From positions 1-64,000 of the forward strand of contig CAVLYN010000095.1 in the NCBI GenBank assembly GCA_963675135.1: a stretch of 64,000 nt of DNA, read 5' to 3'. The notes beneath the pieces were generated by a model. The model made no database searches. It saw only the letters and a list, made by a program, of their open reading frames with translations, and had not been told where the DNA came from. The DNA is from Galeopsis tetrahit (taxonomy: Eukaryota; Streptophyta; Magnoliopsida; Lamiales; Lamiaceae). Both the position numbers and the translations under genes were made by a program. Positions 36,746 through 46,852 of the stretch are shown here, one piece after another. How positions within the stretch are numbered: the stretch's first letter is position 1; the number at the start of each line of letters is the position of its first letter.

Positions 36746-39301
36746 ATGGATGACACTAATGTGAACAAACTGCCTAAGTTCAAGATTGCAGATTATGACT
36801 ACTGGAAGCTTAGGATGGAGGCCATCTTTAGCTCAACCCATGATCTGATGGTGTCTGTGGTGACTGAAGGACCAATTGTCATCATGGTGGAAAACACTGC
36901 TGTTCTGGATCCATCTAAACCAGTTGGAGCACTGGTCCCCAAACCCAGGTCAGAACTGACTTCGGAAGAAATGAAACAAAACAATTTGGATAGTCTTGCC
37001 AAGAACTACATTTTACATACCTTACCAAATGAGTATCTTGGTAAAGTATTAAAATGTAAGACTGCAAAACAGATGTGGGACAAACTGGCTATTCTTTGTG
37101 AAGGTACTACACTGATCAAAGAAAGCAAGTTATCCACTGCTCTCCAAAGGTTTGAATCATTTAAAATGAAGCCAGGAGAATCAATTGATGAGTTAGATAC
37201 TCGATTTACCAAAATTATGAATGATCTTGATGTATTAGGAAAGACTTATACTGACAGAGAAGTTAACTTGAGAATCTTGAAAGCCTTGGATGAAAGGTGG
37301 AAAATGGTCAAGATGATCATTAAAACCATACAAGACATTGATTCTTGGCCAGCAGAAACTATGTTTCAAACACTTAAGGCACATGAGTTTGAGTTAGATG
37401 AAGAAGATCCTATTACTGTGATCCATAAGGATAAGGATGCCTCTAAAGACATAGCTTTCAAAGCCTCTACTTCAAAGGGGGCTAGATCATCTAAGACTAA
37501 GGCATCAAGCATAAAAGATGAACTAGATAGTTCTGATCTAAGTCTGAAAGATCAGATGAGCCTTATGATCAAAAGATTTGATAAACTGAACAAGAGGTAT
37601 GGCAGGTACAAGAGATTCTATAAGGAAAATAAGGGTTCTAATAACAGGGACTCTTCTGTGAACAAAAGGGATCAAAACTCTTCTGAAAGAAGGGATGAGA
37701 TCTCTAATGAGAACAGGAGAGATAGGAACTCATCTGAAAAGAGAGACAGAAAGTATTCTGATAAGAAAGACAGGAACTCAATTGACAAGCATGACAGGAA
37801 CAGAAAGCATTCTCCTCCTAAAAGAACTTCTAACAATCCTGTTTGCTATAATTGTGATAAGCCAGGTCATTATGCTTTTGAATGTCCTGATCTGAGTTCT
37901 GAAGATCGAGAAGAAAGGAAAGCCAGAAGAGATCGAAAATATGCAAAGGGTAAGAAGGCAATGATGGCTTACAATGACTCTGATTCGGAATCAGAAGAGT
38001 TACCATCGACTTCATCTGACTACCCCTCTAGCAATGAAGATGAAGCCTTCATAGCAGATGATGGACTGGCAATGATGGCCAAAATAAATGATGAGGTATC
38101 ATCTGTTAACTCATTTCAATCTTGTGACAATTCTGACACTGATGAAAGTGATGCTGCTGTTAGCAGTGTAGGAAGTAGTCTTCATCATTCCCAAGGAGTG
38201 ACTGAAGAGGACCTTCTACAAGCTAACAAAGCATTCATTGAAATTAGTGATGAGAATATATCTTTAAAACAAGAAATCATTAAGCTAAAAGAAGCTCAGT
38301 CTAAAGTGGATCCTAATATAGCTGTCATAAATACAAGACTATCAGAAGAGTTGTCTCAACTCCAAGAAAAGTATGCATCCATTGACAAACTATATCAGGG
38401 TATGCTTAAAACTCAAGCCAAAGAGACTAATGAATTCAATGATTTAAAGATCAAATGTGAAAAACTTGAAGAGCGCAATAGATTCTTAGAATCTGAAGTA
38501 GTGAGCCTAGATCGAAAGCTATCTGGGATGATTAACTCTACTAAGATTAATCAAACAATCTCAGACAGATATAGAGCTCCAAATGATAAAAGAGGAATAG
38601 ATACTGATCTGCCTAGTCCAACTACTTCAGAATTTAAGAACACTAATGGAGCTAGTACAAGTTCTTTGCAACTAGATAAAGGAAAAGAACCTATGACTTA
38701 TGATGATGATCCAAAACTCAAAGTACAGTCTAAATACATCCCTCCTACTACCAAGAATGGTAAAATGAAGAATGTATTAAGACCAGTACAGTCAAGACCA
38801 TACCAGAAGAGTTATACTCCTCTGACCAGATCAGATCAGTCCTGGAATCAGAAGAGACAAACTCAGAACAGTAGGTCAAGACAAGCACAGGCAAGTTGGG
38901 AACAGCCTAGACCTCCTTTCATAAGGCAGTCTCAGCTGTATTCAACTAAACCTAGGAGATTTGTGCCTCATTATCATAACAAACCTGTTCTTTATCCTCC
39001 TCCTTTATCTTATGATATCTATGGAGAGAATAGACCAAAGCAAATTTATAAGCCTTATGGTCCACATGCTTTTAGACCATATTCAAACTATTACAGACAT
39101 ACTGATCTTACTGAAAAAGGGATAGAACCAAGGAAAGGCTATCTCAGAAAAATAGATCCTAAGTCTGCTGATAATTCTGAACTGGTTAATAAAGTACTGT
39201 TCTGTGATAAATTTGGAAGGAAACTGAAGAGGTCCCACTTATTCAAATCCTCAATGTTCATTTGGGTACCTCTCACTACTAACCCCCAAGGACCCCAATA
39301 A
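36746..39301 (+). CDS. Copia gag polyprotein (851 aa)
   Basis: This is the structural protein that forms the cytoplasmic virus-like particle and packages element RNA. The N-terminus (about residues 10-220) is a gag-polypeptide (UBN2-type) domain with the Y-D-Y-W-K-L-R-M motif and the M-W-D-K-L helix. A highly charged stretch rich in R, D, S and N (about 290-360) precedes a CCHC zinc knuckle, CYNCDKPGHYAFEC, at residues 367-380. An acidic, serine-rich linker is followed by a coiled coil (about 490-620) and a basic, tyrosine- and glutamine-rich tail. The tail contains KRQTQN (703-708), similar to dynein light chain binding motifs. Coding is uninterrupted from ATG to TAA. At 851 residues it is far longer than typical Copia gag and fits Sirevirus gag. 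Pol follows in a different frame with its own stop upstream, so gag and pol are separate frames here. Confidence 0.92.
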   Translation: MDDTNVNKLPKFKIADYDYWKLRMEAIFSSTHDLMVSVVTEGPIVIMVENTAVLDPSKPVGALVPKPRSELTSEEMKQNNLDSLAKNYILHTLPNEYLGKVLKCKTAKQMWDKLAILCEGTTLIKESKLSTALQRFESFKMKPGESIDELDTRFTKIMNDLDVLGKTYTDREVNLRILKALDERWKMVKMIIKTIQDIDSWPAETMFQTLKAHEFELDEEDPITVIHKDKDASKDIAFKASTSKGARSSKTKASSIKDELDSSDLSLKDQMSLMIKRFDKLNKRYGRYKRFYKENKGSNNRDSSVNKRDQNSSERRDEISNENRRDRNSSEKRDRKYSDKKDRNSIDKHDRNRKHSPPKRTSNNPVCYNCDKPGHYAFECPDLSSEDREERKARRDRKYAKGKKAMMAYNDSDSESEELPSTSSDYPSSNEDEAFIADDGLAMMAKINDEVSSVNSFQSCDNSDTDESDAAVSSVGSSLHHSQGVTEEDLLQANKAFIEISDENISLKQEIIKLKEAQSKVDPNIAVINTRLSEELSQLQEKYASIDKLYQGMLKTQAKETNEFNDLKIKCEKLEERNRFLESEVVSLDRKLSGMINSTKINQTISDRYRAPNDKRGIDTDLPSPTTSEFKNTNGASTSSLQLDKGKEPMTYDDDPKLKVQSKYIPPTTKNGKMKNVLRPVQSRPYQKSYTPLTRSDQSWNQKRQTQNSRSRQAQASWEQPRPPFIRQSQLYSTKPRRFVPHYHNKPVLYPPPLSYDIYGENRPKQIYKPYGPHAFRPYSNYYRHTDLTEKGIEPRKGYLRKIDPKSADNSELVNKVLFCDKFGRKLKRSHLFKSSMFIWVPLTTNPQGPQ

Positions 39302-39333
39302 ACAAGGGTACCTAAGTTATTAAGATCACTACC

Positions 39334-41466
39334 TTGCAGGATCGACTGGACTTATACAAGAAAGGTGGTTCAGTTGGTGAGACCTGGTACATAGACAGTG
39401 GGTGCTCACACCACATGACTGGTACCAAGGCCTTACTTACTGACTATCATGAGAAGGAAGGACCAAAAGTCATCTTTGGTGATAGCTCAATAGCAATCAC
39501 AAAAGGATTTGGATTCATCAAAAATGGAGATGTTGAAATCCAAGATGTATCCTATGTTGAAGGTTTGAAGTATAATTTGTTATCTGTATCTCAATTTTGT
39601 GACAGGGGATACAAGGTTCAGTTCAAGACCAGAAAATGTGAAATAATTGATAAAAGGACTCACAATGTTCTACTTGTTGGCACAAGACAAGGAAGTATAT
39701 ACATTGTGAACTGGAATAGTTGTCCTAAGAATGCCTGTCTTATTACTAAGAGTCCTAAAGAAAACAGTTGGCTCTGGCATAAACGCCTCTGACATCTAAA
39801 CTTTAAGATAATCAACAAGATTGCTAGAGAACATCTTGTTGAGGGCATTCCTAATGAAATCTATTCCAAGTCACAAGTATGTGATTCCTGTCAAAAAGGT
39901 AAACAGGTAAAGGTTTCATTTAAGTCCATTCCAACTCTTTCAACAAGCAGAGTTTTAGAACTCTTACATATGGATCTTCATGGTCCTATCAATCCTCCTA
40001 CATTGAATGGAAGAAGGTATACTCTGGTTGTTGTAGATGATTATTCTAAGTTTACTTGGGTAGTCTTTCTACACAAAAAGAGTGATACACAAACACTACT
40101 TCCAGATCTATTGAAGAAATTGCAGGTTGAAAAAGGTCATCCCATTGTCAAGATTAGGAGTGGCAAGGGGACTGAATTTATTAATTGTTACATTTCTGAC
40201 TACTGTTCTAAGTCTGGCATACAACATTTGACAAGTGCAGCCAGAACCCCTCAACAAAATGGTGTTGCAGAAAGGAGAAACAGAACACTAAAAGAAGTTT
40301 GCAGAGCCATGATTGCAGAATTCAACACACCTCAGAAATTTTGGGCAGAAGCTATTAACACAGCTTTCCACTCTCAAAATCGAAGTGCTCTTAATAAGGT
40401 GCATGGTAAAACACCTTATGAGGTATGGAAAGGTAGAAAACCAAGAGTTTCTTATTTTCATATTTTTGGTTGTAAGTGTTTCATACATAACAATGGCAAA
40501 AGTAAATTGAATGCTTTTGATGCAAAAGCTGATGAAGGGATATTCTTAGGATATTCTTCTGTAAGCAAAGCATTTAGAGTGTTTAACTACTCTACCCTAT
40601 GTGTGGAAGAAACACCCCATGTTGTCTTTGATGAGAATGTACAGGACTCTGCTGATCATCAGCTCAGTAAGAAAGTTGACAAACTACAGCTTCAGATCAA
40701 CAATGAAGATGATGATACAGGAATATATGAATCTGTACAAGCATATAATCCTTTCCTGAATGGTCTAGATCAAGATTCTGATAAAGAAAAGGTAAAAGAC
40801 AAAGGTGAGTCATCTAAAACTTCTGAAATAAAAGAATTGAATGACTGCTCTCCTGTGAACAAAACTGCTGATATAAATAATACTGATCTGCATGATAATT
40901 TGCATGATGTAAATGATGATACTGTTAAGAATAGAAGGACATGGAAGTCTGCTCATTCTACTGATCTGATTCTAGGTGATTCTAGTATAGGAGTTAAAAC
41001 TAGAAAACAATTGTTTGATTCAAAGGAAGAACCTAGTAAGTCTCTATTTTGCTGGTGTTGTTTTCTATCATCTATTGAGCCTAAAACTGTGGTTGAAGCT
41101 TTAAGTGATAGTAACTGGATTGTAGCCATGCAAGAAGAACTCAATCAGTTCACTAGAAATGAAGTCTGGGAACTTGTTGATAGACCTAGTAATCATAATG
41201 TTGTAGGCACTAAGTGGATTTTCAAGAACAAAAGGGATGAAAATGATCTTGTAGTTAGAAACAAAGCTAGATTAGTTGCTCAGGGCTACTCTCAAGCTGA
41301 GGGTATTGATTATGATGAAACTTTTGCTCCTGTAGCTAGACTAGAAGCTATAAGACTGTTCCTTGCTTATGCTGCACATATGAAATTTACTGTGTATCAA
41401 ATGGATGTGAAAAGTGCATTTTTGAATGGTATACTTGCTGAAGAAGTTTATATAGAATTGTGCTAA
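39334..41466 (+). pseudogene. Copia pol: protease, integrase and truncated reverse transcriptase
   Basis: Pol would supply protease, integrase and reverse transcriptase. The frame opens at about 39,316 (the TTG at 39,334 is only the first possible start codon) and shows the aspartic protease motif WYIDSGCSHHMTG around 39,385, then the GAG-pre-integrase motif LWHKRL. A TGA at 39,790-39,792 interrupts that motif where glycine is usual, and the same frame continues without further stops to 41,466. The integrase core has Asp in MDLHGP (39,973) and Glu in NGVAER (40,270), but the second catalytic Asp is Gly (codon GGC at 40,162, in IRSGKGTEF). Reverse transcriptase starts at KWIFKNK and reaches QMDVKSAFLNG, then ends at EEVYIELC. 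The YVDD motif and RNase H are absent. Pol is therefore dead by three independent lesions. Confidence 0.93.
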
Positions 41467-42707
41467 CATTTCAGGTACTGATCTTATACCAAGAGGAAGA
41501 TAAAGCAGAAAGTAAGAGCAGTACATCAAATTTCAACAGTCAGAAGAGACAATCCAATGTCAGATCACTAAAACAGGTAACAAGGTTACTAAAGTGACCT
41601 TAATCCCAATGAGGAAGCTGGTAAAGCTGGGGGACACTGAGAACATACATTAAGGGGGAATCTGTGATTTCTTAAAGATCCTTTTGTTGACTCAGATCAC
41701 TAAGTCACTTTAGCATAAACCTTGATGTGATCATTAAATTAAAACATATTGTTACTAATCTGTACTGTTTTACACTTATATCTCATGTACTAACACTTCT
41801 ACCAAGGTGAAACAGGCACAGAAGAGGAATTCTCCATTGAAAGGGGAACTGATCTGATTACAGATGTGAAAAGTCTACTAATCTGATCTGATTACAGACT
41901 ATAGCAGTCTACAGATATATTCTGATTAATACATTGACTTGTCTACAGAAGTGTACTAATTACAAAGTTTCTTTGTCTACAGTACTGATCTGATTACAAT
42001 TCAGTTATTCTATAGAACTAATCTGATTACTGACTAATCTGTCTACAGAAAGACTTGTTTACTACTAATCTGTCTACAAGAAATCTACTGATTTGACACA
42101 GTACTGATCTGAGGATTACTGTGCTGATATCGAAAAGATGAAATCAGGGAATTTGGGTACTGATCTGAGGATCACTGTGCTGACCCATCTACTGATCTGA
42201 AATCTACTGTGCTGATTCATCTACTGATCTGATTTCTAAAAAGGTTACTCAGCTGATCACAGTACTCAGCTGATCCAGATAAGTGAAATTTTCTTTATAT
42301 ACTTGTAAGAAAATGAAGTGAAATTGTTTTGGAAACTACTGTGCTGATTTGCATCAGAACAGTCTTTTGATTTAAGATTACTCTAAGTCAAATATTGTTC
42401 AAATTTTTAGATTACTAATAGAGAAGATTAATACACTCTTCTATTTCTAACCTAAAAATTGTGGTGTATTTATCAAACACTAGTTGGCTCCAAAAATTAA
42501 GATTGTTTCTAGAATGTGAACAGTTATTGTTTAACTCGAATTTCGAGATTTAATCCCAACCATTCTTTGTAATAATCTAATTCAATCCTAGCCCTAGATT
42601 GGTTTTGAATTTAACAAAAACTATCACACTTCATCTTCTTCGTTCTTACGAGTTCTTTTCTGAAAATTTCTTAACTTCTGAAAAACTGATTTCTACAAAA
42701 ATCTCAA
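41467..42707 (+). other. Copia non-coding region between pol remnant and env-like ORF
   Basis: There is no reading frame of note. Two purine tracts that resemble polypurine tracts lie at 41,652-41,660 (AAGGGGGAA) and about 41,839-41,847 (GAAAGGGGAA). Neither is next to an LTR; multiple purine tracts between pol and the LTR are reported for Sireviruses. From about 41,840 to 42,290 ACTGATCTGA-type motifs recur many times, echoing the U3 motif. From about 42,600 a pyrimidine-rich stretch (TCATCTTCTTCGTTC) leads to the ATG at 42,708 and looks like the 5' leader of a plant mRNA. Confidence 0.6.
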
Positions 42708-42980
42708 ATGGAAACTATCAATATTATCAATGAAGCTAACCAAGTAGCAGGAACTTTTGATTCGAATTTGTGGATGCGCAAGAAGGGAATTTTCGTGGAG
42801 AACGCTGTCTTTTTCAATGGCAGACACAGTGCAGAAAATCAAGCAATTTTAACTATGTGTGAAGAATGCGGACTACGAAAGTTTCTGGAGTCATTTCCTG
42901 TGAATGTCTACGAACCGGAAGCTGTGGAATTCTATTTACAACTTCAAGGAGATAAAAATGGTGTTCACTCCATGCTTGCT
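42708..42980 (+). pseudogene. N-terminal fragment of an env-like ORF
   Basis: About 91 codons start at ATG 42,708, followed by a few codons read from LTR sequence. The segment CGLRKFLESFPVNVYEPEAV resembles AGLQKFMEERPSSCLESYMA of the minus-strand env-like ORF (starting at 58,628): a W/C-x-x-x-G-L-x-K-F motif, then a short loop, then an E-F-Y/F helix. This is the start of the domain often annotated as putative plant transposon protein. The ORF is cut at GCTGATG, where env-like sequence joins the middle of the 3' LTR. The fragment cannot make a complete protein. Confidence 0.7.
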
Positions 42981-44173
42981 GATGTTTTGTATTGTATAGA
43001 CAGCTTATAGTATAGGACTTAGATATACTCATCTGTATATAGTTCAGTTGATGTATAGATAGGTTTTATATATGTAAAGTTGTATTTTGTTGTATTCAGC
43101 ATTGTAAAGCTCAGAACAGTAAAATCAGAACACTAGATTAGAAATAGATTAGAAGAAGATCAGAAGACTAAGAAGACTCAGAGGACTACTTCAGAATAAG
43201 AAGACTTCAAAAAAGAGTTGAAGAAGAGCTTAGAAGAAATCTGGAGAAGTTTTGAACAGTTTTTGGTTACTGTGCTGATTGAATCAGAAGAGTAAAAATC
43301 AGCAGAGTAAAATCCGAAGAGTAAAAATCAGAACAGTAAGTTACTGTGCTGATTTGGTGAAATAGAAAGATAAGTTTGGAAAGCTTATTTAAAGAGTAAC
43401 TGAAGATTTATTGAAGATATGCTAACTTGGAAGTTGAAGGAAGTTACAAAGTCGGTTACAAGAAGAAGTTACAAAAACAGTTTTAGAGTTAGTTGAGAGT
43501 TAGTTCACAAACTGCTAACTGTCATACTAAGTTCTATAAATACTGTGTGATCTCCTACTGTTGAAGACTACTAAGCAATTACTGATCTTAGAGAATTCAA
43601 GAGCAAGTCTACAAAGCAAGAACTCACAGAGTTAAGGAAATCGAAGAAAGAAGAGAAGAGCCACTGAATTGAAGAGAAGAATCAAAGGCTATTCAAAGAG
43701 AAGTTTTACTTTTCAAGTTTAAGTTTGTATTTTGTAAAACAAGTGTGCTAGTTACTTGTAGAATTACTAGTAGATCGAAGATATACCTGGAGGTATAATC
43801 GATAAGATCAAAGTCTTAATCTTGGGACTTTAAGCCACAAGAAACTCAAGAAGAGTAATAAAACTTCACAACTGGAGTTGTGAGAGTGGATGTAGACATT
43901 TGTCGAACCACTATAAAATTCTGTGTTCTTTACATTTACTGTTTGATATTTGTTGAATTGTTTAACTAAGGACATTAAGAATTAACAAAGATAAAGATCT
44001 ATAGAAAAGTTGAGTATAAAGTTGATTGGGCTCATTAGTAATCTGATTATTCCGCATTGTGTATTCTGATATATTGAAAGATTTTTGAAAAGTCTATTCA
44101 CCCCTCCCCTCTAGACATTTTCACTAGCTTACTCAATATTATTAACTCAACTTTGGGAACTTTGGGACCAACA
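42978..44173 (+). repeat. Copia 3' LTR, 5'-truncated (about 1.2 kb)
   Basis: It matches 35,398-36,584 of the 5' LTR almost base for base. I count three substitutions (near 43,364, 43,561 and 43,643) and one 9-bp tandem duplication of CTTTGGGAA near the end. The first 499 bp of the LTR are missing, including the ACTGATCT-rich U3 segment, and there is no polypurine tract before it. The TATA box is retained at 43,534-43,542. It ends CCAACA before the right ATAAT duplication. Confidence 0.93.
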
Positions 44174-45655
44174 ATAATCTTTTCAAAGATATGATGGGTT
44201 TTCAAATACCTCACACTTGCTGCATTTTAGAAATTAAGTTTTTGAGTAATACGATTGAAATTGAACACAGTCTTTTCATACTATATATGTATTTTAGTTT
44301 ATTGATTTATTATGAATTGTACAAAATAATTACATTAATATTAGTTTATCTTTTACATTATAATATACTCCGTGCTATTTATATTACAATAAATTTAATT
44401 TTAAAAAAATTGTTAAATAAAATTTAATGCAAATGAGTAGAGAGCTTGATAATCTTTCATTACCCGGTCAAGTTAATTTTATTAAGGAGATTCTCTCTGT
44501 CAGGTTCGTTAAGCAACTTCATTTTTTATTTTTAACATATCTTTAAGCTGCATTGCTGAGTAGTTATAATTTATTATTGTAGGTGTTTTCTGGTATGAAT
44601 GGGTTTAACAATACCAGCTGCAACAAAATACAATGTGAGATGGAGCACCTGGAGCAAAGTAATATTGTCTAAAGATTTTCTTTCTCGAGAATGTGCATAA
44701 TCTTTCAACAAGGGAAAAACCTTTCACTTAACTTTAACTTCATTTCTTAAGATGAGATATCTGGTACATTCTGTTGCAATTTTTATCTCTCTATTTTTTA
44801 ATGATTTTTTATAGCATTTTCTTGGTGAGCTTTGGTATCCTTGAAGTTGGTGCTTCCGGAATGACTTGAGCCAATGCATGTTTATGCAGTGTCTGAACTG
44901 AAATTTTCATTGTCTAATAATCTGCAATATTACGCCGTTAAAAGTTCTACAGGGAGGAGATGAAATTCTTAGTATAAACAATGATTCATCTCAAAAACAT
45001 AAAATTATTGGTTTGTTTAGCTTTTTGAAACAATTTCAACTCATTTTTTACACTCATATATAGAAAATATATATTTTAAAAAATGCATATTTAGAAAATC
45101 CATGTATTTTTTTTTTTTTTGTATGTTTTAAAAAACTTGAAAATCACGGGTGGAGGCTTGAATAATTTTACGTAGAAATATTAGGAATAAGTTATACATT
45201 TCATCCCACATCTGATATTAAGTCCTTCAAATATTACAATACCAATTGAGTAAGACATTTTTTGTTCTATTGTGTTTTGCAATTACCAATAACAGAACAA
45301 TCTCTTCAAGTGTTGGTCAATTCCTTACACATGATCAACTGTTGCAATTTTCAGGGTACCCTATTTTAGTGAAGACGAAAAATCATCCTCTAACTCAACT
45401 ATTAAGGTTGTTTTCAAATAAGTTTTTCATCTCAATTGAATTATAACACCATACTTTCACATTTTGTATTTTGGTTTAATAATTTATTATGCATGGCACA
45501 AAATAGTTAAAAATATAATAGAACAAAAATTATGTCAATGTTGTAAAATTATAATTATAAAAACCTGTAATAAAAAATGAAAATTTTAAATTTTAAATTA
45601 AGTAAATATATATATAAGATAGAATATTAAATATTAAAATATTTATTTAAAATTT
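44174..45655. other. AT-rich interval with possible exon relics
   Basis: There is no intact gene. At 44,433-44,503 an ATG-led frame of 23 codons (MSRELDNLSLPGQ...) ends at a good splice donor CAG/GTTCGT. An acceptor at 44,581 (TTATTATTGTAG) would join it in phase to a short terminal exon that stops at 44,598. I do not recognise the protein. At 45,246-45,446 there is another protein-like open frame of 66 codons. These may be parts of a dead or captured gene. Homopolymer T runs occur near 45,107-45,120. Confidence 0.3.
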
Positions 45656-45683
45656 CCGTGTAATACACGGGTTCTACACTAGT
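45656..45683 (+). mobile_element. Helitron-like 3' terminus
   Basis: A hairpin CCGTGT-AAT-ACACGG (45,656-45,670) lies 8 bp before CTAG at 45,679-45,682, followed by T. A short GC-rich hairpin just before a terminal CTRR is the hallmark of the 3' end of plant Helitrons. A matching 5' start may be TCTATATATATAAAACG at 33,739, which would enclose the Stowaway and Copia insertions and leave about 2.2 kb of Helitron. No Rep/helicase ORF is present, so it would be non-autonomous. The 3' end call is moderate and the pairing is weak. Confidence 0.5.
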
Positions 45684-45689
45684 TAAAAA

Positions 45690-45960
45690 TAGGAGGGAGT
45701 ATGATATAGTATTAGTTGAAAAAATGTATAGTAGTAGTTCATATACAGTATAGTAGTAGTCTATGTACAATATAATTTTAGTTTCATATAAATATATAAA
45801 ATCTAATGTCTTCCAATTTTAAATATAATATGATATTTTATAAGCTTTAAACTCGAAAAATGTATAGTATTAGCTTACACCAAATATAGTATTAGTTCAT
45901 AATCAATATAACATTAATTTTAATATAGTATAATATTACTTCGTATATTCATACAATCAA
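45690..45960. repeat. Degenerate TAGTATTAGTTCATATACAG repeat patch
   Basis: Variants of TAGTATTAGTTCATATACAG recur every 30-50 bp here (for example near 45,730, 45,760, 45,870 and 45,890). The same vocabulary reappears at 51,180-51,376. It appears to be part of a dispersed AT-rich repeat family whose ends I cannot define. Confidence 0.45.
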
Positions 45961-46066
45961 ACCCTTGAACTACTGAAAATACATATTTATTGAATTATTG
46001 TCTACAACTAAAAGCAAATTAACAAAATCATGATTTTTTTTCAAAAGTCACCATTAACATGGACAT

Positions 46067-46640
46067 AATGTTAGGCATGACATATCGTGGTATCGTGTTG
46101 TGTTTTGTGTCAAAACGATAGTGGCACGACACGACACGATAAGGATATGTGTCGACACAGCATGAACACGATAATTTTTGCGTCGACACAACATGAACAC
46201 GATAATTTTTGTGTCGACACGACATGATAATAATATGATATTTTCGTGTCGACGCCGCACGACACACGACACACTACACGATAACAAGATGATAATGACA
46301 CAATAAGAAAATAAATAAATTTAAAATTGCATTTAAATATATACAAATTAAAATATTTGTTTAAATATAAAAAAAAAAAGATGTGTCATTATCGTGTTGT
46401 TCTCGAATACGTGACATTATCGTGTCGAATAAAGTAAATAATAGGTAACAAGTTGTTAACAAGTTAATGGATTACTTGTTAATTTTTTCGTGCTTAATGG
46501 GTTGACATGAATCTGATACAAACACAACATAAAAAGTTTGTGCCGTTATCAAATCGACACGATAACAACACGAACATGATATGGTCAAACAACTATTTCG
46601 TAATTTTCATGTCGAATTCGTGTTATGCTATTGTATTGTA
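46067..46640. mobile_element. CGTGTCGACAC-rich non-autonomous element, hAT-like
   Basis: The interval is dense in ACACGATA, CGACACGACACGA and the palindrome TGTCGACACA in both orientations. There is a near-perfect ~40-bp direct repeat (46,150-46,232) built from ATAATTTTTGYGTCGACAC and AACACG blocks. A left part rich in CGTGTTGTGT and a right part rich in ACACGATAACAACACG are complementary, so the region could fold back. Elements of this composition in plants are commonly hAT-derived. I could not fix termini or an 8-bp target duplication, so the family is inference. Confidence 0.4.
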
Positions 46641-46852
46641 TCAAAATTTGTCAATACACATTTTCTCACAAGATTTAGCACCACAATGTCCTCTAAAAAT
46701 AAAATTGGAAAAAGATTAGTTTAACTGCCTTTTATTTTATGGATTTTTTTCTTTTTTATAAGTTTTTTTCTAAAATATTATTTTCTTCCATAAATTTCTG
46801 CCGAAATTTTGGTTATTAAAAAAAAAATTGAAATTTGTATTTCATTTTTTTT
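46641..46852. other. AT-rich spacer
   Basis: T- and A-rich spacer without a recognisable feature. It ends in a T run that forms the left flank of the next element. Confidence 0.5.

Larger units (their letters stand above)
34899..44173 (+). mobile_element. Copia LTR retrotransposon, Sirevirus-like, nearly complete but defective
   Basis: The 9,275-bp element is bounded by TGTTGG...CCAACA termini and by perfect 5-bp direct repeats ATAAT (34,894-34,898 and 44,174-44,178), so it is a bona fide insertion. The order is 5' LTR, primer binding site, gag, protease, integrase, start of reverse transcriptase, a non-coding region with purine tracts, a fragment of an env-like ORF, and a 3' LTR missing its first ~500 bp. 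Integrase ahead of reverse transcriptase identifies Ty1/Copia. A very long gag with coiled coil plus an env-like ORF after pol points to the SIRE/Sirevirus lineage. The retained 1.19 kb of the two LTRs differ by three substitutions and one 9-bp tandem duplication, which indicates a recent insertion. Confidence 0.93.

Noticed and set aside
39790..39792. In-frame TGA in Copia pol as a recoding (selenocysteine or readthrough) site
   Set aside because: It replaces a conserved Gly in the pre-integrase motif by a single base change, and pol has other lethal lesions. A nonsense mutation is the simpler reading.
41652..41660. AAGGGGGAA as the functional polypurine tract of the first Copia element
   Set aside because: It is 1.3 kb from the 3' LTR and followed by non-LTR sequence. 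It may be an accessory tract, but the true tract was lost in the deletion.
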